DNA of 64,000 nucleotides from Odobenus rosmarus divergens (taxonomy: Eukaryota; Chordata; Mammalia; Carnivora; Odobenidae). Positions 22,920-37,090 of this stretch are shown in pieces. The notes beneath the pieces are model-generated. The model did not search any database. It was not told where the DNA came from and saw only the letters and a list, made by a program, of their open reading frames with translations. The stretch covers positions 2,189,439 to 2,253,438 of the forward strand of contig NW_004450397.1 in NCBI RefSeq assembly GCF_000321225.1. The letters are read 5' to 3'. Within the stretch, counting starts at the first letter, position 1, and each line of letters begins with the position of its first letter. A program made the translations under genes and the position numbers.

Positions 22920-23115
22920 TTTTTAAAGATTTTATTTATTTATTTGAGAGAGACCAAGAGAGTGAGAGAGAGAAAGCACGAGCGGGGTGAGGGGCAGAGG
23001 GAGAAGCAGACTCCCTGCTCAGTAGGAAGCCCGATGTGAGGCTTGCTCCTGGCACTCCAGGATCATAACTTGAGCGGAAGGTAGATGCTTAACTGACTGA
23101 GCCACCCAGGCACCC
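22920..23115 (-). mobile_element. CAN SINE (antisense)
   Basis: Poly(T), 'aaagattttatttatttatt', GA-rich body, 'agaagcagactccctgctca' and the inverted head 'gagccacccaggcaccc'. The 15-bp duplication 'taaatgcatactttt' is perfect at 22905-22919 and 23116-23130. Confidence 0.95.
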
Positions 23116-23130
23116 TAAATGCATACTTTT

Positions 23131-24269
23131 GATCAACATGGTGCTAACATGGCATCAACATGTTGTAACAGTTAATTAATATGATTTACAAAAAGAGAAG
23201 ACATTGCCAAACCACTCAGGGATGTTGTAGATAAAGGTAGATCAAATAACATTTCTCTTCTTTTGCTGGTTAAAAATAAACAAAAACAGTAATACATGGC
23301 AACATAGTCCCTTAGCAGTTATTGAAAAATGAAATGCATATAACTTTATGACACAAATTTCAAAAAAAGAGTAGCTAAAGATATTCTGTTACAACATTTT
23401 ACCTCTACAGTACTTGCCTCAATCCTACCCACACTACTAAGAAAGGTATGTTAGAATGTTTTAAGATTTCTCAACAATAATCCACAATTTGGGGATATGT
23501 AAATAAAAGGAGACTCTAGGCATCTAGGGGCAAATAAAGGAAAAGTTTTAGCAGAAATAATTTTCTGCCACCACAGGTTGTCTTTAAATGTTGAAGGAAC
23601 AAACCAGAGACATCTCATCTTTCAGGACTCATATGAATTGGTAGGAAGTGTCTGAGTCTTGCTATCCATAGGGAAAAACAATATTCTAAATTAAAGAGAA
23701 TGAATACTTACAAGAAATATTTTTAAAGGTCAGAAAAGAAGAGCACTTTCCAGGACATCTCCGCTCTCTACCCCTTCAAACAAAAATTTACGTGATCCAT
23801 ATAAGTTGCTCCCCCTACACTCACCCACCCTACCCCCACACACAGATATTAGTGGCATAAAATTGAAAAATATAAAATTATTGGCTCTTAGACTCTAGAT
23901 TGTAAGGGAAGACGAAAAGATCACAGATAAACCGGCAAGAGAGTTAAGGAAAATTCACTCCCACCATATAAAAGCAAAAATTTGTAATTACAGAACTAGA
24001 AATAAATTTTAATCTTTCAAGGGAGAGATGAATAAAATATATATACATTCCAAGAGAGCTTGCAATAATCACTATAACTGCAGAGAAAATAGGAAAGTAA
24101 TTGGAAAAAAAATTGGGGAAAAGTTAACATTTGTGGAGGACATAAACAACTGTCCCAGTGTAAGAATAACTGGTGTCATTGACATGAAACAGAAAGCATA
24201 TTTATAGATTTAAAAAAAAATTTCCTTGAAATGAGGAAGGACTAAATCTACACAACATGGAAATTGTTC
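23131..24269. other. Unassigned A-rich intronic DNA
   Basis: A+T-rich, with increasing A content to the right that leads into a probable old L1/HAL1 remnant. No gene features. Confidence 0.35.
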
Positions 24270-24880
24270 TAGAATACACTGATATCAAGATATATTCTTG
24301 CTAATTATTGAACTTCAAGGAAAAATAAAGTAATCCTCAAACAAGCCATAGAAAAACTACCAAACAAAGCAAACAACAACAACAAAACAAGGTGATTTCA
24401 GACTTTTCCATAGCAACCATCAATAGCAGAATAATCAAGCAATATCTACAAAGTGCTGAATGGGAGAAAACTATAATACATGTATATTATGTCTATTCAA
24501 ACATTGTAAATTATTCCCAAATATTAAAGAACTCAGAAAGTACAGAATCCATGATCCCAGCCTTATTGAATAAAAAAAAAATAAAAATCACAGCAGTGGT
24601 AGCAGCAAAAACATGAAAATGTTATTCACCCAACAAATGCATGAAGATGAAGTGACAGAGGACCAGCATAATATTCCTTGCCAGGAAATACTGGAGCAGT
24701 GCTGACAAACTTCTGACGAAAAACAAGCAGGACTATTACAGCAGCAAATTGATCTTCTTAAATATAGTAGACCTTGAAGTCATAGGACTTGTAAACCCTT
24801 CTTGAAGAAAGATACTTGGCAATGAAAATTATCTAACCAAAAAAATGAATCAAAGAACATCACAAGAAAAAAGGTGTGAC
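24270..24880 (+). mobile_element. Old L1/HAL1-like remnant (sense)
   Basis: 'tcagacttttccatagcaac', 'caatatctacaaagtgctga' and '...agaagtacagaatcc'-type A-rich text follow the order of a common L1M/HAL1 internal segment. It is decayed, with no useful open frame. The assignment is from word order and is tentative. Confidence 0.45.
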
Positions 24881-25084
24881 TAAAAAACTAGTAATCATTG
24901 AATCTATTTAAAATTAGAACTGTGGACAATATGTTTATCTTATTTATATTCTGAAACTTGGAAAGAATATTACAACTATCAGAATCTAGTGATCACCAGG
25001 ACTAGAAGTTTAACAATTCTAATTTTCATGAGCTTCAGAGCTGGGAGTTGGCAGAAATGGTCTAAAAATGAAATAGAATATTTT

Positions 25085-25560
25085 TTTCTATTTTTAAAAA
25101 CTTAAATTTGATATAATTTTAGAACTCCAGAGGAATTGTAAACACAGTAAAGAGAGTTCCCTGATGGCCTACACCTGATTTACCCTAACAAATGTTAACA
25201 CCTTGCATAACCACGGTACAATGAACAGAACTAAGAAATTAACATTGACACTCTTAGCTATAGACTTTAATCAGTTGTCTTCAATTTTGCCACTGTTGCC
25301 CTTTTACTCTTCTAGAATTCAATCCAGGATCCACTGTTCCAATTAGTTTACCTTTCATTTCCAATCTATGGCAGTTCCTCCATTTTTCTTTGTCTTTCAT
25401 GATCTTGACATTTTTGTAGGGCACTGATTATGTATTTTGTAGAATGACCCTCAAATTGTACTTGTTTGATGCTTTCTGTGAAGACAGATGATTTCTGTGA
25501 AGAATAGCACAGAGGTGGTATGTCCTCAACACATCACAACAAGGGATGAAACATGTAACT
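25085..25560 (-). mobile_element. L1M-type 3' UTR (antisense)
   Basis: 'ccctgatggcctacacctga', 'ttccaggatc'-like 'atccaggatccactgttcc', 'catgatcttgacatttttgt' and 'tattttgtagaatgaccctc' follow the reverse complement of L1MC/MD-type 3' UTRs. It is strongly diverged. Confidence 0.6.
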
Positions 25561-27672
25561 TTAAAAATACTAACTACTCACATTTTTCATCTTTTTTTCA
25601 TAAACTGGGGTGGAAGAAAAATATACTTGAAGCTCAAAAATTCCTGCAGTGCAATTCCTTTTTTCTTTGGGTAAATTCAGTTAATCGTGACTTTATCAAA
25701 ACCTTAGGTTAATGTGCAGAGTATGACTCTAATTTTAATAAATTATAAGTTTGTTCTATTTATTTCTAGCTGCAAACACATAGAGAAGTCTGAAATTAAT
25801 TTTGGCAAATATTGACTATAGGTATTCCTAGACAGTGAAATTTTTGTGTGTATTATTAAATTATGCTCTTTTTTTCACATGTTCTTTGTATTTTTCTGTT
25901 TTATTTTTAATTTCCTTTTATAAAGAGATTATATCATTTTGATTAAAGAAGTTACATGCTTTTGAGCTTAGGCTTTTTTTAGTTGTCTGCATTAGTTGTC
26001 TCAGAAAAATAATTCTGGAAAAATATAACTAAATGAAGTGCTTATCTTGAGGGTATAAGGATTGTGGGTGCTTTGGATAGACGTTTATTTTCTTATCTGT
26101 AGCTCTTAATTTTCTACAAGGATTTTGTATTACTTTGGCAATAAATTACATATATTACTATTCTCATGGACTAAGAACTGATAATTTCTGAATGGGAGCC
26201 AATATTCTCAAGTGACAGGCTTCAGTTACTAAGTAGAATGTTAGTTTCTTCTCTATATTGTGACATTCTTGAGAGAAAGGACAACTGGTATCTTATTTAT
26301 ATTAAATCTTTGGTGGTTAGCAAGCTAGCTAGCACTCTAAAAGAATTCTTTAATATTTGTGAAATTAACTGATAGCCTTTGAAAAACTCCATACTTTGAA
26401 GGACCCACCATGAAGTGGCACTGTTCATTTAAAGGATCATATAAATACCCTGTTGTTGGGTTTTTTTGGAAAAATTTAATATTTGGGTATATTATCCAAG
26501 GCTTAAAAATCTCTTCCTACAGTTAGTCCCATATTTGAGAATTTCCATGAAATCTCCTGATGTATGAACAGGATTATCCTGTTAAAGAACAACCACCAAT
26601 TGAGCCAAAAGAAATCTTCTGTAAGTCATTTTGGACTAAAATTTAGGGCTCTTAACTTGAAGAAATCAATTAGTTTGAGTCATCTTCTCTTAGGCTGCTG
26701 ATGGACGTTGGGGAAAGTGATTGCTGGATAGTGATTAATGTAAAAGAGTGTAAATAAAAGAGCCATATCAAGTTCATTATAACTTGTCTGGATAGAGTGA
26801 ATGATAAGAGAAGAAAAGTGCTCTTCATGAAAATAGTAGAGCCAGAAGTTAGAATGTTTCAGTGTATCAAGCTTCTTCTAGAAGAGATGGCATGTGATAG
26901 GAACCTTTTCATAACAGTGAAGAGTGCATCCACATATCCTAGATATTAAAACAACCCAACCCTTTGCCTCTAATTTCATGTCCACCAAGCAATATTCTAC
27001 CCACAAATTGGCATCTATTTCAGACTTTTAAGATTGGGAGAGAATGTGAGGATTTAGTATTCTGCTTGCCAAACAGCTCTATTTTATACTAAAAATTGTC
27101 AGTATGCTTTATTTTCATCCATGTCCTGTGAGTTAGTTTAGAACAAGTTAGTGTTGACTGCCTAAACTTCCCATGGTCCCCAAAGTGTCTTCCCCACACA
27201 ATCCCTAACTCCAACAAATGCTACATTGAAAGGCTCATGAGTAGCGTATCAGGCTCTCACTTTGACCTGTTTCCTTTCAATAGACACCACAAAACTGTGT
27301 CAGAGTTAGCAAGATTCTGAAGTTGGAAATCCTTAACCTTTCAATCAACCATTTCTTTTTAATTTTTAACTTTTCAAGCAATTTTCTGTCCTATACAAAG
27401 TCTTCTGGTTAATTGATACCTCTCCTGGCAGCAAGGCTCTCTTTGCCCTATCCTGAAGTGTGCTTCTCTAAAACATGAATGAGACATGGGGATTTTTTTA
27501 GTCATTTTAAGTTCTGTGAAATGTAAACTTTCTTGAGAAGATGATCATGTACTTCTTAATGCCCCACCATATTGTGTATCTGTCTATAACCTTTCCACTA
27601 AGGTAACAGGATCTTCTGTAAATTCCTTATTTTTCCCATGGGACTTAACAATGCTTTCATTTTCTGTCAGAG
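25561..27672. other. Unassigned intronic DNA
   Basis: Two kilobases without assignable repeats or genes. Confidence 0.4.
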
Positions 27673-27684
27673 CTCCTACTGAGA

Positions 27685-27875
27685 GGCACCTGGGTTGCTC
27701 AGTCCCTTAAACATCTGACTCTTGGTTTCAGCTCAGGTCATGATCTCAGGTCATGACATAGAGCCCTACATCCGACTTCATGCTCAGTGTGGAGTCTGCT
27801 AGAGATTCTCTCCCTCTCTCTCTTTCTCCCTCCCCCTCGCACCTCCCCCCACTCACATGCGCACGCTCTCTAAAA

Positions 27876-27915
<40 letters not shown>

Positions 27916-27934
27916 AAGACCTTTTTAAAAAAAC
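27685..27934 (+). mobile_element. CAN SINE with long (AAAT)n tail
   Basis: Head 'ggcacctgggttgctcagtc', then 'tctgactcttggtttcagct' and a CT-rich body. The tail has about ten AAAT units at 27871-27914. 'ctcctactgaga' at 27673-27684 and 27935-27946 is the target-site duplication. It contains a short internal duplication of 'caggtcatga', at about 27735 and 27748. Confidence 0.94.
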
Positions 27935-27946
27935 CTCCTACTGAGA

Positions 27947-30589
27947 ATGATGTTTTAAAATTAATTCTTTTCTCTGTATTTAGATGTCTTCAGTGCAGTT
28001 ATTCAAATTTTAATATTGCTACTATATATTTATTTGTGAGATAATCAATGGAAATATTTTATTCTTTTGTTTAGGAATTGTATTTGTTACTACATTATTA
28101 ATTTGTCCCTCAGTTATATGTTAGAGCTTTCAGATATTTAATTAGAACTGTCTTCAGCTTGGCCATTTCTGCATGCTTTTGAGAGAAGTTATGTAAGTGA
28201 TTGTCATAATAAAAAAATCAGATTACACACTAGGTCTGAAAACTGTACTCAATTGAAACTATTTTTTGATGACTAGCAGTACAAGAGAATTGTCTTAATT
28301 TTAGTTAGTTCTTTAGACAAATATTTAATGCATATTATACATTATATATTATACAAGTACATATTTTATAATTATTTTACTCTGTAGTTCATATATATTT
28401 GCATAGAAATATAAATTAAATATATGAGTGCATGTATATATAAGAATGCATATATATGACCAGTTATTACTGGTATTTTTGCTATGTTATAAGACAGAAA
28501 GTTTGCTCTGAATTCTGTATTAGGGAAATAGTTCTTTTTAAGTGGGCATTTTAATATAGCTTTCAAAAATATATGTCATGTGACCTAAAATGAAATAAAT
28601 TAAACCTAAAGGAAAGCCATGATTGAGGGTCAGGCATGAGAGAGAGTTTCTAAAGATAGGGGCAACTCATTCCTAACGATGCTAGTCAGATGCTCACTGG
28701 ACAAGATTATAAAATAAGATTTGGAGGAAAACACTTTTTCCCTCACTTCTACAAAGGGAAAATGCTAATATATTCTTGAATGTGCACATCCCCTTCATAG
28801 TATTGAAATACTGCTGATATGAATGACCTCTGATGATATACCATATTTATTTTTTAACATTTGTTCTTTACATTCTTAACTGATTTTAAAGCACCATAAA
28901 ATACTTAAAAAGAATGGTTACAGGTTTTAAAGAGACCACACATTAATTATCTTTGCACTATCAATTTCACAAGCAATATTTGCAATTGTTGAACAATTTT
29001 GCAGTTTGATTACAATATCAGTAAATTGCACTGTGTAAAGATAAACCATTTGCATCCAAAATATTAATTAAAATTACCTCTAAAAATAAACAAAGCATTT
29101 TAACTTCAGGTATAAAGCAACAACTTAAATTACCTTCTCAGTATAGAACCTAAACTCCCTTGTTAACTATTTACTCTGCATAATTTGCCTGAGAAAACCT
29201 CAGAAGAATTATTCAGATGTATAGTTATATTAAACTACCAAGACAAACTTGGGCTTATGGTTATATTTCCTTGAGCAGCAAAATAGATATTTTTTCAAAC
29301 TAAGTATCTTTCAAGATAGGGGAAACAACAGTGCTAAGAACAAAATGTTGTCTCATGAAATATATGTTTTTTTAAATTTTTTTAACATTTAACACCTACT
29401 TATCTGAAATTTGATAAATTTGAGAAAAATAATGACATAGAAACCTTTCCATGGGAAGCTTCACATCTATGAAATATTTAGACATTATACCCAAATACAA
29501 TACTATTGTTTATAAAGTGTTTCATATCCTCTGAATATAAGAATATTAAAAGTTCCCTATATTATTTGAAAAACAAATTGTCAAGGAATAATTTTATAGT
29601 GTTCTATCTATACAGATAGAATAATTATAATATTTATACATCAATAACATTAAATAATTTGCCTTGTAATTATCTTCATGAAAGATGTATAATTTGAGTT
29701 TAATTTCAGTAGACCAATATCAGTCATAAAATTGGCATCATTCAAGCCACTTAAACAATTGTAAGTCTTATAAATATTGGCAAGTTTAGTGAGAGGCACA
29801 CTTTTCAGAAGATTTCTAAACCAATGACTTCAGTGGCAGTGTTAAATACACATGGGTTGTGTGAGGGAAAATCCTGAATACAGAAATGTGAAATCAAATA
29901 GAAAAGCTATCATGTTAAATCCAAAAGGTTATATTAGTAAATGATACTTTACTTTCAGTAATCTTACTGTATTTCTCAAAGGCTTTCAATTATTTGCACC
30001 AAGGAAGTATTGTTAAGGATTTGAAAAGTGTGCAAATGTGCATAAGCTACACAATTAGTTATTAGTAAATAGTCTTTTACCCAACTGAGAAGTCTCAAAA
30101 GTTAATAGAATCTCAAGTATTCCCATTGTTCTCTCTCCAACTTCCAGTATCATCACAAAAATATCAACAACTTAATCATGAATAACAATAATTTAAAATG
30201 ACTTTCATTTGTTATTTTGGTAGACAGAACAGATGGCTTTACTTATATTTATATCTCTTCAGTTATTTTCTTGACCATTATTCTGTGTATAGATGAATTG
30301 CATTTTCTTGCTTGTTAATTACCTGTATATTAATTTATCTTATGGAATTGTTTTCAATTTGAATAAGCCATTTATAATTCAAATATGTCTCTTTTTTATG
30401 AAATATTAGTATTTTTGTTTTACTTTTAGTTAAATATTGGTATATTGAATTTTGGAGCTTGTAGTTTTTGTCAACATTTTTGGGAAAAATAGAATGATTT
30501 TTTCCATGAATGTAGAGCTTAGAAAGTCATCCCTCATATCTACAATTTGATTGATATTCGATGACATTTCTTCTAGTTTTCTAGTGTAT
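27947..30589. other. Repeat-poor intronic DNA with a candidate conserved block at 28880-29260
   Basis: This is the longest repeat-free run of the window. The 28.9-29.2 kb part holds the POU octamer ATTTGCAT at 29048-29055 next to homeodomain-type ATTAATTAAAATTA. No open frame or splice context suggests an exon. Conservation itself cannot be judged from one sequence. Confidence 0.35.
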
Positions 30590-33110
30590 TTTTAAGACTT
30601 TACTTTTTACAGCAATTTTAAGCTTACAACAAAATGAGAAGGAGGTACAGAGATTTTTAATATACCTCTTGCCCCATTAGCAACATTGCTTACCAGAATG
30701 GTATTTTTTTTTAACCAAGGATTAACCTACACTGATCTATCATAATTACCTCAAGTCTAAGGTTTACCGTAGGATTCACTCTTGTACATTCTGTAAGTTT
30801 GGACAAAGGTTTAATGCATATATCGACAATTATTTATCATACAGAGTATTTTCACTGCCCTAAACATCTGTGCTCCTTCTAGTCATCTTTCCCCACCCCC
30901 AAACTCCTTAGCAACCACTGATATTTTTATTGTCCCAATAGTTCGCATTTTACAGAATGTCATATAGTTGGAATCATACAGTATGAGGCCTTTACAGACT
31001 GTTGTTGTTACAGACTGTTGTTGTTTTTCACTTAGTAATATGCATTAAGTTTCCTCCATGTTTTTCCATGGCTTGATAGGTCATTTCTCCTCAGCACTGA
31101 ATAATATTCCATTGTCTGGATGTACAAAGTTTATTTGTCCAGTCACTACTAAAGGACATCTTGGTTGCTTCCACATTTTTACAGTTATGAATAAAGCTGC
31201 TGTAAGCATCCATATGAAGATTTTTGTGTGGATATACATTTTCAACTCCTGATAAATACCCAGAATGCAATTGCTGGATTGTATGGTAAGAGTATGTTTA
31301 GTTTTGCAAGAAATTGCTGTCTTTCAAAGTGACTTTACCATTTTGCATTCTACCAGCAATGTATGAGAGTTCCTATTGCTGTCATCCCTGTCAGGATTTG
31401 GTGTTGTTATTGCTCCAGATTTTAACCACTAAAATTAACCATTAATTAGGTGTGTAGTGATATCTCACTGTTGTTTTAATTTGTATTTCCCTGATGACAT
31501 AAGATGCAAAACATCTTTTCGTATGCTTATTGCATATCTGTATATCTTTGGTGAGGTGTCCCTTAAGGTCTTTGGCCTATATTTTAGTTAGATTATTTTC
31601 TTATTGTTGAGTTTTAGTAGTTCTTTGTATATTTTGACTAGCAGTCCTTCATCACCTGTGTCTTTTGCAAATATTTTTTCCCCAGTCTGTGGATTCCCTT
31701 GACATTATCTTTTGCAGGGCAGAAGTTTTTAATTTTAATGATATCTAGCTCATTTATTATTTCTTTTATGGATTATGAATTTGGCATTGTGTCTAAAAAG
31801 TCACCATACCCAAAGTCATCCAAGTTTTCTCCTATGTTGTCTTCTAAGAATTTTACAGTTTTGTATTTTACATTTAGAACTATAATCCATTTTGACTTAA
31901 TTTTGTGAAAGGTGTAAGATCTGTGTCCAGATTCATTTTTTGGTATTTGGATGATGTTCCAACATCATTTGTTGAAGAAACTATCTTTGCTCCATCATAT
32001 TGTCCTTGTTCCTTTGTCAAAGATCAGTTGGCTATAATTCTAGGAGTCAATTTCTGGGCTCTCTATTTTATTCTATTGATCTGTCTGTTCTTTCACCAAT
32101 ACCATAAGTCTTGATTACAGTAGCTTTAGTGTAAGTCTGGAAGTCAGGTGGTATCAGTCCTGCAATGGTGTTTTTCTCTTTCAATACTGTGGGGGTTTTT
32201 ATGCTTAATTCTTTTTTTTCTTATTTTTTAAAATTTTTATTTAAATTCCAGGTAGTTAACATACAATGTAATATTAGTTTCAAGTGTACAATTTGTGATT
32301 CAACACTTCTATACAACACCCAGTGCTCACCCTTAATCCGCATCACCTATTTCACCCATCCCCCCATCCACCTCTCTTCTGGTAACCATCAGTTTGTTCT
32401 CTGTAGTGAAGAGTGTTTCTTGGCTTCCCTATCTCTCTCTTTTTCCCCCATGCTCATTTGTTTTGTTTCTTAAATTCCACATAAAAATGAAATTATATGG
32501 ATTTCTCTTTCTCTGACTTATTTCACTTAGCATAATACTCTCTAGCTCAATCCATGTCATTGCAAATGGCAAGATTTTGCTCTTTTTATGGCTGAGTAAT
32601 ATTCCATTTAATATACACATAACACTTCTTCTTTATTCATCAGTCAATGGACACTTGGGCTGTTTCCATAATTTGGCTATTGTAGGTAATGCAGCTGTAA
32701 ATATTGGGGTGCATCTATCCCTTTGAATTAGTGTTGGTACTTCTGGGACTTTTACTTCTCCATATAAACTTCAGAATAAGTTTGTTAATATGCACAAAAT
32801 TATTTGCTGGGATATTGATTGGGATTGCATTGAGTCTGTCAATAAGCTGGAAAGAACTGATATCTTGATAATACTGACCATCCTATCTATGAACATAGAC
32901 TATATATTCATTTATTTAGTTCTTTGAGTTCATTCATCAGAATTTTATGGTTTTCCTTATATAGATCTTGTACATATTTTGTTATATTTATACCTTAGTA
33001 TTTTGTTTTGGGGGGTATCCTTGGTGTTTTTGTGTTTTCTTCAGAGTATTTCTGAATTTTAACATGTTGTCTTTAATTTTTAGATTGTTGATATTTGTCT
33101 TTCTAGTTTA
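30590..33110 (-). mobile_element. Old L1 (L1MC/MD-type) ORF2 C-terminus and 3' UTR, antisense, interrupted by a younger L1
   Basis: Starting at 'tttacagcaattttaagctt' the stretch follows the reverse complement of an L1M 3' UTR, then ORF2 ('gaataatattccattgtctg', 'gcaattgctggattgtatgg', 'ccaacatcatttgttgaaga'). It is interrupted at about 32208-32742. It resumes with 'tctccatataaacttcagaa' and 'gggattgcattgagtctgtc' and ends near 33110. A 16-bp tandem duplication lies inside at 30992-31023. No long open frame survives. Confidence 0.85.
32208..32742 (-). mobile_element. Carnivore-type L1 3' end (antisense, 5'-truncated), nested in the older L1
   Basis: A poly(T)-rich start and 'aggtagttaacatacaatgt', 'cagtttgttctctgtagtga', 'tatttcacttagcataatac' and 'ggctgagtaatattccattt' are the reverse complement of carnivore L1 3' UTR and ORF2 C-terminus. 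Host L1 sequence on the two sides overlaps by about 15 diverged bases, consistent with a target-site duplication. Confidence 0.85.
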
Positions 33111-36100
33111 ATTTTTATCTTTTTAAATATAATTTTATACATACAAAAATATAAATTAAAAAGCATGCTAACATAATTTCTCTTATGCCTATTTATGATA
33201 TTAATGGGCCACCATTATGAGTTTCAAATAGTGCTAACATAAATAAATTTTTAAAATATATTTATGGGAACTTTGAATAGAGACTAACATGAAGAAGCTT
33301 GTCATTTGAATGTATATTATAAGTCCCCAAATGTGTCAATACTCTTGTTATCCAGAGATGAGTATAATATTTAAGTAATATTTTGCAGTTTTCAAAGAGC
33401 TTTTGTCATTGTTACATTTGGAGACACCAATCACATTACCCAGGTAGATAAATCTGTAGGTAAAACAAATCTGAGATGATCCAACCCAAATCCATGCAAG
33501 TCCAACCTGCAGTTGATCAGTAGAGGTCACTCAAATTCATATTCTTATACTCCAGATGAAACATGTTTAGAATTCCCTAGTTGGTATTAAAAAAAAAGTG
33601 ATAATTATGCATAATTTAATAAGATGAATAGTAAATTAACACTGATACATATTTGACTACACTTTGCAGCCAAATTTTAACACCATTATTCTCTCGATAA
33701 ATGCATAATAATAATAAACAAGTACTATTTGGTTCTCGTGCTGCTTCTTATGCCCCCTGTGTTTCTGCAGTCTTTACTCAGAATCTTGCAGTGGTATTTC
33801 AAACTTCTTCATCAGTTTCTCCATACCCAATCATTTTATACCTATGACTTGTTGTTTTTTTAAAAATCTTTAAAGATATGAATTCCTTTTCTTTTTGTTC
33901 CTACATCCACATGCATTTCCTTAAGCATTCATCATCATACTATTTTATTTTCTAGAGATTTCACTCTCCAAGTTTCAAGGTGTCTGTTGTTAGTCTCAGG
34001 CTAAAGCTTGTGCATTGCTCTAGTGGGTCGCTGCCAGACACTGAGCTCATTACACACAGGGCTAATCCATATCTTCAAATGATATATATCTAATTTCTTA
34101 TTCCAGGTTCTGCTGTAGCTAACTATTTCATAGCCAGTAATTTAGTCCTTACATGGAATGATTGTACAGTAGGGGTTCACATTTATTCTGCTTACAAAAT
34201 TCCATCTTAAAGAAAGGGCTGACTTCCTAAAAGATGGCAACAAGAGCAATCATCCTTCTAAAAACAATGCATTTCTTACCCCTGAGTTACCTTTTTTTTT
34301 TTTTATTTCTTTAAAGCTGTGTGCTCCATGCAAGTGACAACTCCTCAGAGCCTGTTTTATGGAGATCCATAAGTTTTACTTCTTAGTGTTCATAACTGCT
34401 TTGTGCATTATATTTTAGCAAACAGTCTTAGTTTGATCTGCATTAGGGAGTCACAGTAGAAAGGTGTTTCTTTCTTTTACAAATGAGAATACTAAGATTG
34501 AGAATGCTAAGTGTTTCATAAGCAACAAGGCTTTTAAATGGCAAAGATGTGACTGAAACATAAGAATTTTAACTTCTGCCAATACTACAGTTTTCCTTAT
34601 TTCCAGAACAATTAAGAGCTATTATTGAGTACTAAATTTAGTACACCTAAAGGATCTTATTTACTTATACTTGTAAGGCTTGAGATGTAGAATTCACACA
34701 GTTAGAAAATAAATTAATACATACTGTGATGTTTACTAATTCCTTGATGTATGGTACAGCCTTGGTGAAGGAGATCTAATCTATGAAGATGTGGCAAATT
34801 CAGGTGAAATTTGTGCTATTTTCTGGAGTTTATTAGAAATGTGATGGAGAATCTGCTAAAATCATATCTATCATTTCCCTATCCACTCCACTGATTTTTT
34901 GGCAGAACAGATGACACTCCTAGAAAGACCGGTAAAACATTTTAGTGATTATGAAACCAGAGGAAGTTAGAGGTTTTGGGGATATATGTGTTGTCACCAT
35001 TACTTTTTTCTCTTGCCTACATTTGCAGGGATGGAGGGACAGGAAAGATAAACAGCTGGCTTTAAACATGATTTAAATTAATGAAATTTGGATTTCTGAA
35101 AAGTGGATTCATAAACTGAAATGTTCATTCAGTTAGGTTCCCAGACAGAAAATACAATATAGATAGCTCAGGATATTAGAAACAGCTTTGTTTGTCCTGA
35201 AACAAACTGATCATATCAAGAAAACTTCACTCTGAATGCGAGACTGGTCATTATAAAAAATAGATCTGTTGTGGAAAGGAAAATAACAATTTGAAAATGA
35301 AACACAAAAAGTAATTAGTGAAAGGATAAGAAAGAATATCTCATGCCTCAGTGAATGGAAATTACACACTGTAGTCTCACATTTCAATTGTGGAAATACA
35401 GATAATCTTATATTTATTACCAATATTTGAAGTGATAAAATACAAGATTGGATTTGAATAATGCAAATATATGCCCTATTCAATAGAAATAGACCAGTTA
35501 TGAGTCAAGTTTGAGTGGATGTACAGCTTCTAAGATCCCTGTATACCTCTAAAGTGGAGGTAGCATGGAAAAGAATATTTGGGTGACAAGGAAAGGAAAT
35601 GAATGGAATATTATTTCCAGGATATGATCGCTTTCTTCCTCTAGTCTGAAAGCTATTGAGTGAAAGAGGGATTATTTGAATTTGGAGTGATGCCAAGCAT
35701 TATAACTGACTTTAACGAGGGCAAGGTTTTTATATAGAACAAAATAAGCTCAATAAAAGGAAGACTTTATAACAGAGCTACTTAAAACCCATGAACTGAG
35801 TTTCCTGTTATTCGAACTTTTAAATAGAGACTGGGCATTAAAATGATAGAATATCTGTAGAAATAATTAAAACAAGGGATGTGTGATTAGATTATATGGA
35901 TTTAAGGTCTCTTCTAGCCGTGAGATTCTGGAATTCTGTGATACACAAATTCACTTTTACCAAGCTAGTTTTAAATGTATATTAATTGTCAATATGATAC
36001 TTCCAATTATGGAAAACCTCTTATTTTATGCCAGAAACAGAGGCAGTGCTTCTTCTGGAACCATAGAAATATCTTGTTCTATTTACTGTAAGGCTTTTAG

Positions 36101-37024
36101 ACAGTGCATTGGCTTTGGGTGGTGAAGTATGTATCCTGCCTCTGCTAACCTTAAATATTTTGTCAAATCAATCCTCCTAAGACTTGAACTCAGCATCACA
36201 CCCACATGTTTTGGTTACCATACCATGTACTCCTGAAAATCAGAAAAGAGTACAAAGAAAATTTCTGTAATCCAGGACTAAGTTAGATCAGCAGTCAAAA
36301 CAAGGTAAAGAAGTAGTATCATTAGAGGGGACCTTTCTACTGGAAAATTGGCATGCCCTGGCAGTACCACTTAGACTTGGAAAAATCCATTAGCTAAGTA
36401 GAACAGATAGGTGTGAGGCTGACACTTGCCTTGAAAATCATTTACCAAAACTTGTGAATGACTGTGATTATACAAAGCAGAGATCTGAAAATAACTAAAT
36501 TCAATAATTTAGTGCAAGCCTATAATAGAAATCACTCTTAATTCTTAAATGTATTTTCTGCTCTTCCTAAAAAAAAAGAATCTGGTCTTGTTTTGTTCCC
36601 AGTGTTAACATCCTAAAATTAATATCTGATTATTTTCCTAACTCCTTTTAAAACCCTTCAATCTTTCCTCATAGCCTACAGATCAATACATTTTAGGATT
36701 GCAGCGAAGGTTTTTTATTATTTGGCTGTTGTTTATTTATCTTAATTTTTCCATTACCCTTTTCTTCTTTAATGCAAAATACTTAAAAATCTCTTTATGC
36801 CACAATTTCCACATGCTGAACAATCATCCTTTCTCCTTTCCTGCTTTCACACTGTGAGCACCTGCTTATTATACATACAGATTTTGTTCGGGTGTGTTCG
36901 CCTTTTTAAAGTCTTCATAACCACCATGCAAGCCTAGAAAATGTATTATATCCTTCTCTGTCCTATCACTATATCCTGTATGTCATCTATTAAAATGCTT
37001 ATGAAAATATTATAATTGTTATAT
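33111..37024. other. Unassigned intronic DNA; weak MIR at about 34475-34560
   Basis: A segment with 'tttacaaatgagaatactaa' and 'gctaagtgtttcataagcaa' may be an antisense MIR core. The remaining 3.8 kb shows no gene or assignable repeat; scattered 60-90-codon frames look random. Confidence 0.35.
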
Positions 37025-37090
37025 GAGGTACAAAGGGCAGAGTTTATTTCAGTCATCTTTATATCCCCAGCACGTTGTGCATTTTGGGAG
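37025..37090 (+). repeat. L2 3' fragment
   Basis: 'cagagtttatttcagtcatc' and 'tatatccccagcacgttgtg' match the conserved L2 3' region in sense. It is short and diverged. Confidence 0.45.
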
